Shown here: piece by piece, positions 62,182-64,000 of the stretch
How positions within the stretch are numbered: the stretch's first letter is position 1
Layout: each line of letters starts with the position of its first letter
Assembly (NCBI RefSeq): GCF_003003795.1
Contig: NZ_PVWK01000004.1
Span: 1-64,000, forward strand
Reading direction: 5' to 3'
Length of the DNA stretch: 64,000 bases
Source: Stenomitos frigidus ULC18
Lineage (GTDB): Bacteria; Cyanobacteriota; Cyanobacteriia; Leptolyngbyales; Leptolyngbyaceae
Position numbers and translations under genes: made by a program
The notes under the pieces: generated by a model
What the model was told of the DNA's origin: nothing
Database searches by the model: none
What the model saw: the letters and a program-made list of their open reading frames with translations, nothing else

Positions 62182-62380
62182 TGTTACCTCATAACTAATT
62201 GTTTGACATTTCAATTTAGCTTCGGTCTTATTGCTCTCGACCACTTCTTATTCAATGATTTATGCTCCTCTGTATCCTCAATGGTGAAGCGCTAAAACAG
62301 TATCTCTGCTCCAAAGTGCACTGAGTCTTTGCCAGTATTCAGGCAATTACCAGAGAAGTTGTATTGGCTGCTTTCTTTAT

Positions 62381-62425
62381 CTATTTTTTGCTCAGATTCT
62401 CAACTCGAATCACTGTGCTATTCAT
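62381..62425 (-). pseudogene. Remnant of ABC polysaccharide-exporter ATPase N-terminus
   Basis: ATG at 62425 reads MNSTVIRVENLSKK and then a stop. This is the usual opening of Wzt-type ATPases of polysaccharide/O-antigen exporters (x-x-x-IRVENLSKxY). No continuation of the ATPase is found in any frame below. It starts within ATGA of the stop of the preceding stub. Confidence 0.5.
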
Positions 62426-62544
62426 GTAGAAAGCCTCATCAAACCAAAGTATTGGATACGATGTCCTGCTTCCTCTAGCTTGTACAAACAGTTCGTTACA
62501 GGATCAGGAAGAATGCCGGAAAATCTGCAGCCTTTTTCGGTGCT
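62422..62544 (-). pseudogene. C-terminal stub of an upstream gene
   Basis: Forty codons before the stop (GILPDPVTNCLYKLEEAGHR, then IQYFGLMRLST), opened by an in-frame stop at 62545-62547. It overlaps the Wzt-like ATG by ATGA, the normal coupling of exporter operon genes. I do not recognise the family. Together the two stubs look like a deletion scar. Confidence 0.4.
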
Positions 62545-62767
62545 CTAGATTGCTCAGAGAGGATTTTGCAGTTCATCAGAAGCCCGATTTCTTCACGAAA
62601 CTCTGGTTGAACATGCCTATAGCGGCCAGAAATCCGCGTTCTCTCAGCACCAAAATCATTGGTTGTTCAAGGCTTTTGTCGTGCGGTCTTCACAAGACTC
62701 ATGCATCAATTATTTGAATGCTCTTTCGCAAAGCGTGCATCCAGTACCACTCTCCTGGCTCCCCTTC

Positions 62768-62820
62768 AAAAAAGAGAACCGCTAAAATCTCCTTTGAAAA
62801 AGGGCTTTAGCGGTTCTCTT
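62768..62820 (-). terminator. Rho-independent terminator of the ABC exporter
   Basis: Perfect 15-bp arms AAGAGAACCGCTAAA and TTTAGCGGTTCTCTT around a 19-nt loop; on the minus strand the stem is followed by TTTTTT (complement of 62768-62773). It lies 38 bp past the exporter stop. Confidence 0.85.
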
Positions 62821-62857
62821 CGGCGTCAGTTCAATCAAGATCAGATATACAGTCGCA

Positions 62858-64000
62858 TCAACCCGCTTCATGCTGCATCTGGTGATAGTTCCACAGCTTA
62901 CCGCGCAAGGACAGCAGTTCTTGATACGTGCCTTGCTCAATAATACGGCCTTGTTCCATTACAACGACCTTATCAGCTCTCATAATTGTTGATAAGCGGT
63001 GAGCAATGGCGATGACGGTTCGTCCCACCGACAGATTTTCTAACGACTTTTGAATCAACCGTTCTGATACCGAATCCAATGCACTCGTTGCCTCATCCAG
63101 AATCAAAATCTCTGGATTCCGCAGTAGTGCCCGCGCAATCGCAATCCGCTGCCGTTGCCCACCCGACAAACGCACACCGCGATCGCCCAATCGCGTGTCT
63201 AGCCCCTCTGGTAGTTCTTGAATAAACTCCAAGGCATTGGCTAACTGAGCTGCTTCTATAACCGCTTTCTCATCAATGCTTTCCATCCCGTAGGCAATGT
63301 TGTCGCGCACACTGGCATTGAAAATAAACGTATCCTGACTCACGATCGCCATCTTGTTGTGAACAGACGTCAGATCATATTCGCGTAAGTCAGTAGCGTC
63401 GAACAAAATCTTGCCACGAGTAGGGTCATAAAAACGAGCAACTAAATCCGCCAACGTTGACTTTCCTGCACCTGACGCACCTACCAGCGCGATCGTCTTT
63501 CCTTTGGGGATCGTCAGCGTAATGTCGCTCAGAACAGGTTCATTGAGAGTATGTTCAAAATCAACTGCAACAATCTCAATGGCTTGCTTCAACCCATAAA
63601 AGGGTCGGTGGCCGTTCTGGAGGTAATGCTTATCATCCGTCCGCAAAAAGCGTTCCACATTTTGCACCGCTCCCTGCAGCGCACTCAGCTCTGCAAAACG
63701 TCCACTCACTTCCTGCACAGCCGGAGCTGTCCGCATGAGCACAAACACAAAGGTCAGTAGCGTCGCCACCTGCAAATCACCATTCGGCACATAAATCGTC
63801 ATGCCAATCACAATGATGCTAATTAAGATGACAATGGCGATCGATTCTGCGATGGGTCGCACAGCGGCAAATTGCCTGACTGCCTTCTTCGTTGATGCTG
63901 AAACTTCATCAGCCGCACGATAAAAGCGCCGACGCTCAAAATCTTGAGTTGAGAAGGCTTGCACCGTACGAATGCCATTGATAAATTCAGCCGCGATCGC
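62858..64000 (-). CDS. Type I ABC exporter (TMD-NBD), 5' part beyond window
   Basis: At least 380 residues; the frame is open through the window edge (AAEFINGIRTVQAF continues upstream), so the N-terminal membrane domain is cut. Visible: the last membrane helices, then the ATPase with Walker A LVGASGAGKST, Q loop VSQDTFIF, signature LSGGQRQR, Walker B ILILDEATSALD and switch His in AIAHRLSTI. This is the MsbA/HlyB-like half-transporter architecture, moving lipids, lipid-linked sugars or peptides. It borders the polysaccharide operon but has its own terminator, so a link is not certain. Confidence 0.93.
   Translation of the reverse strand, partial: AIAAEFINGIRTVQAFSTQDFERRRFYRAADEVSASTKKAVRQFAAVRPIAESIAIVILISIIVIGMTIYVPNGDLQVATLLTFVFVLMRTAPAVQEVSGRFAELSALQGAVQNVERFLRTDDKHYLQNGHRPFYGLKQAIEIVAVDFEHTLNEPVLSDITLTIPKGKTIALVGASGAGKSTLADLVARFYDPTRGKILFDATDLREYDLTSVHNKMAIVSQDTFIFNASVRDNIAYGMESIDEKAVIEAAQLANALEFIQELPEGLDTRLGDRGVRLSGGQRQRIAIARALLRNPEILILDEATSALDSVSERLIQKSLENLSVGRTVIAIAHRLSTIMRADKVVVMEQGRIIEQGTYQELLSLRGKLWNYHQMQHEAG

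Larger units (their letters stand above)
62182..62857. other. Spacer with gene remnants and terminator
   Basis: About 680 bp without an intact gene. It holds two overlapping reading-frame stubs on the minus strand (62381-62544) and a strong terminator for the ABC exporter (62768-62820). The rest shows no recognisable element. Confidence 0.65.

Overview
The window looks like chromosomal DNA from a cyanobacterium. The octamer GCGATCGC (HIP1) and its core CGATCG recur through genes and spacers. Many genes are of cyanobacterial type: a TPS/CHAT protein, an NtpJ/KtrB-KtrA potassium system, FtsH, a His-tailed ferrochelatase-family protein, Uma2 and a LRR-Roc-COR-TIR protein. Spacers carry short palindromes and 7-bp arrays. 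I see no rRNA, tRNA, CRISPR array, integrase or intact transposase. The genus cannot be fixed from the sequence.

Layout. 0.3-7 kb: subtilisin-like protease, NmrA-type SDR, exonuclease III and a PAS/GAF histidine kinase. 7.1-18.4 kb (minus strand): a cell-surface carbohydrate block. RfbF starts a nucleotide-sugar operon (LhgO-like oxidase, SDR, RfbC-like epimerase, GT2, SAF-domain dehydrogenase), followed by a 1619-residue protein that joins a cytosolic-type glycosyltransferase to a secreted TPS/CHAT protease-like protein. 18.8-20.9 kb: KtrB-KtrA potassium uptake.

21.0-37.5 kb is the most unusual part. It holds three glutamine-synthetase-like ligases (two in tandem), a signal-less solute-binding protein, a PhyH-type dioxygenase, an ammonium transporter with a small membrane partner, an acyl-CoA-dehydrogenase-fold flavoprotein without the usual catalytic Glu, an APC permease, a creatininase-fold hydrolase, a MOSC protein, a DUF1989-GcvT fusion and a SoxG-like protein. 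I infer an amine or N-methyl-compound assimilation pathway: uptake, gamma-glutamylation, oxidation, transfer of one-carbon units to folate, and ammonium recapture. A 12-bp palindrome, TTGTTATAACAA, occurs exactly or nearly so in three of its promoter regions.

37.7-55.3 kb is mixed: a LRR-Roc-COR-TIR protein, an orphan antitoxin-like small protein, an MFS exporter with an internal duplication, a ferrochelatase-family protein, an FMN reductase, FtsH, and a tightly coupled three-gene unit (AsnB-like, fold-III PLP-decarboxylase-like without its PLP lysine, zinc-ribbon membrane protein). Uma2 and MnmG follow. 55.7-62.2 kb (minus strand) is a second polysaccharide operon with four glycosyltransferases, GDP-mannose 4,6-dehydratase and a methyltransferase; it becomes AT-rich at its upstream end. 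Behind it lie two overlapping gene stubs, probably the scar of a lost exporter, and then a type I ABC exporter cut by the window edge.

Short repeats are a theme. There are dispersed 27-34 bp palindromes at gene ends, one of them split by a nested insert. Heptamer arrays (TCAGCGG) occur as inverted pairs around spacers, there is a MITE-like element of about 100 bp, and other heptamer tracts have entered two coding sequences without breaking the frame.
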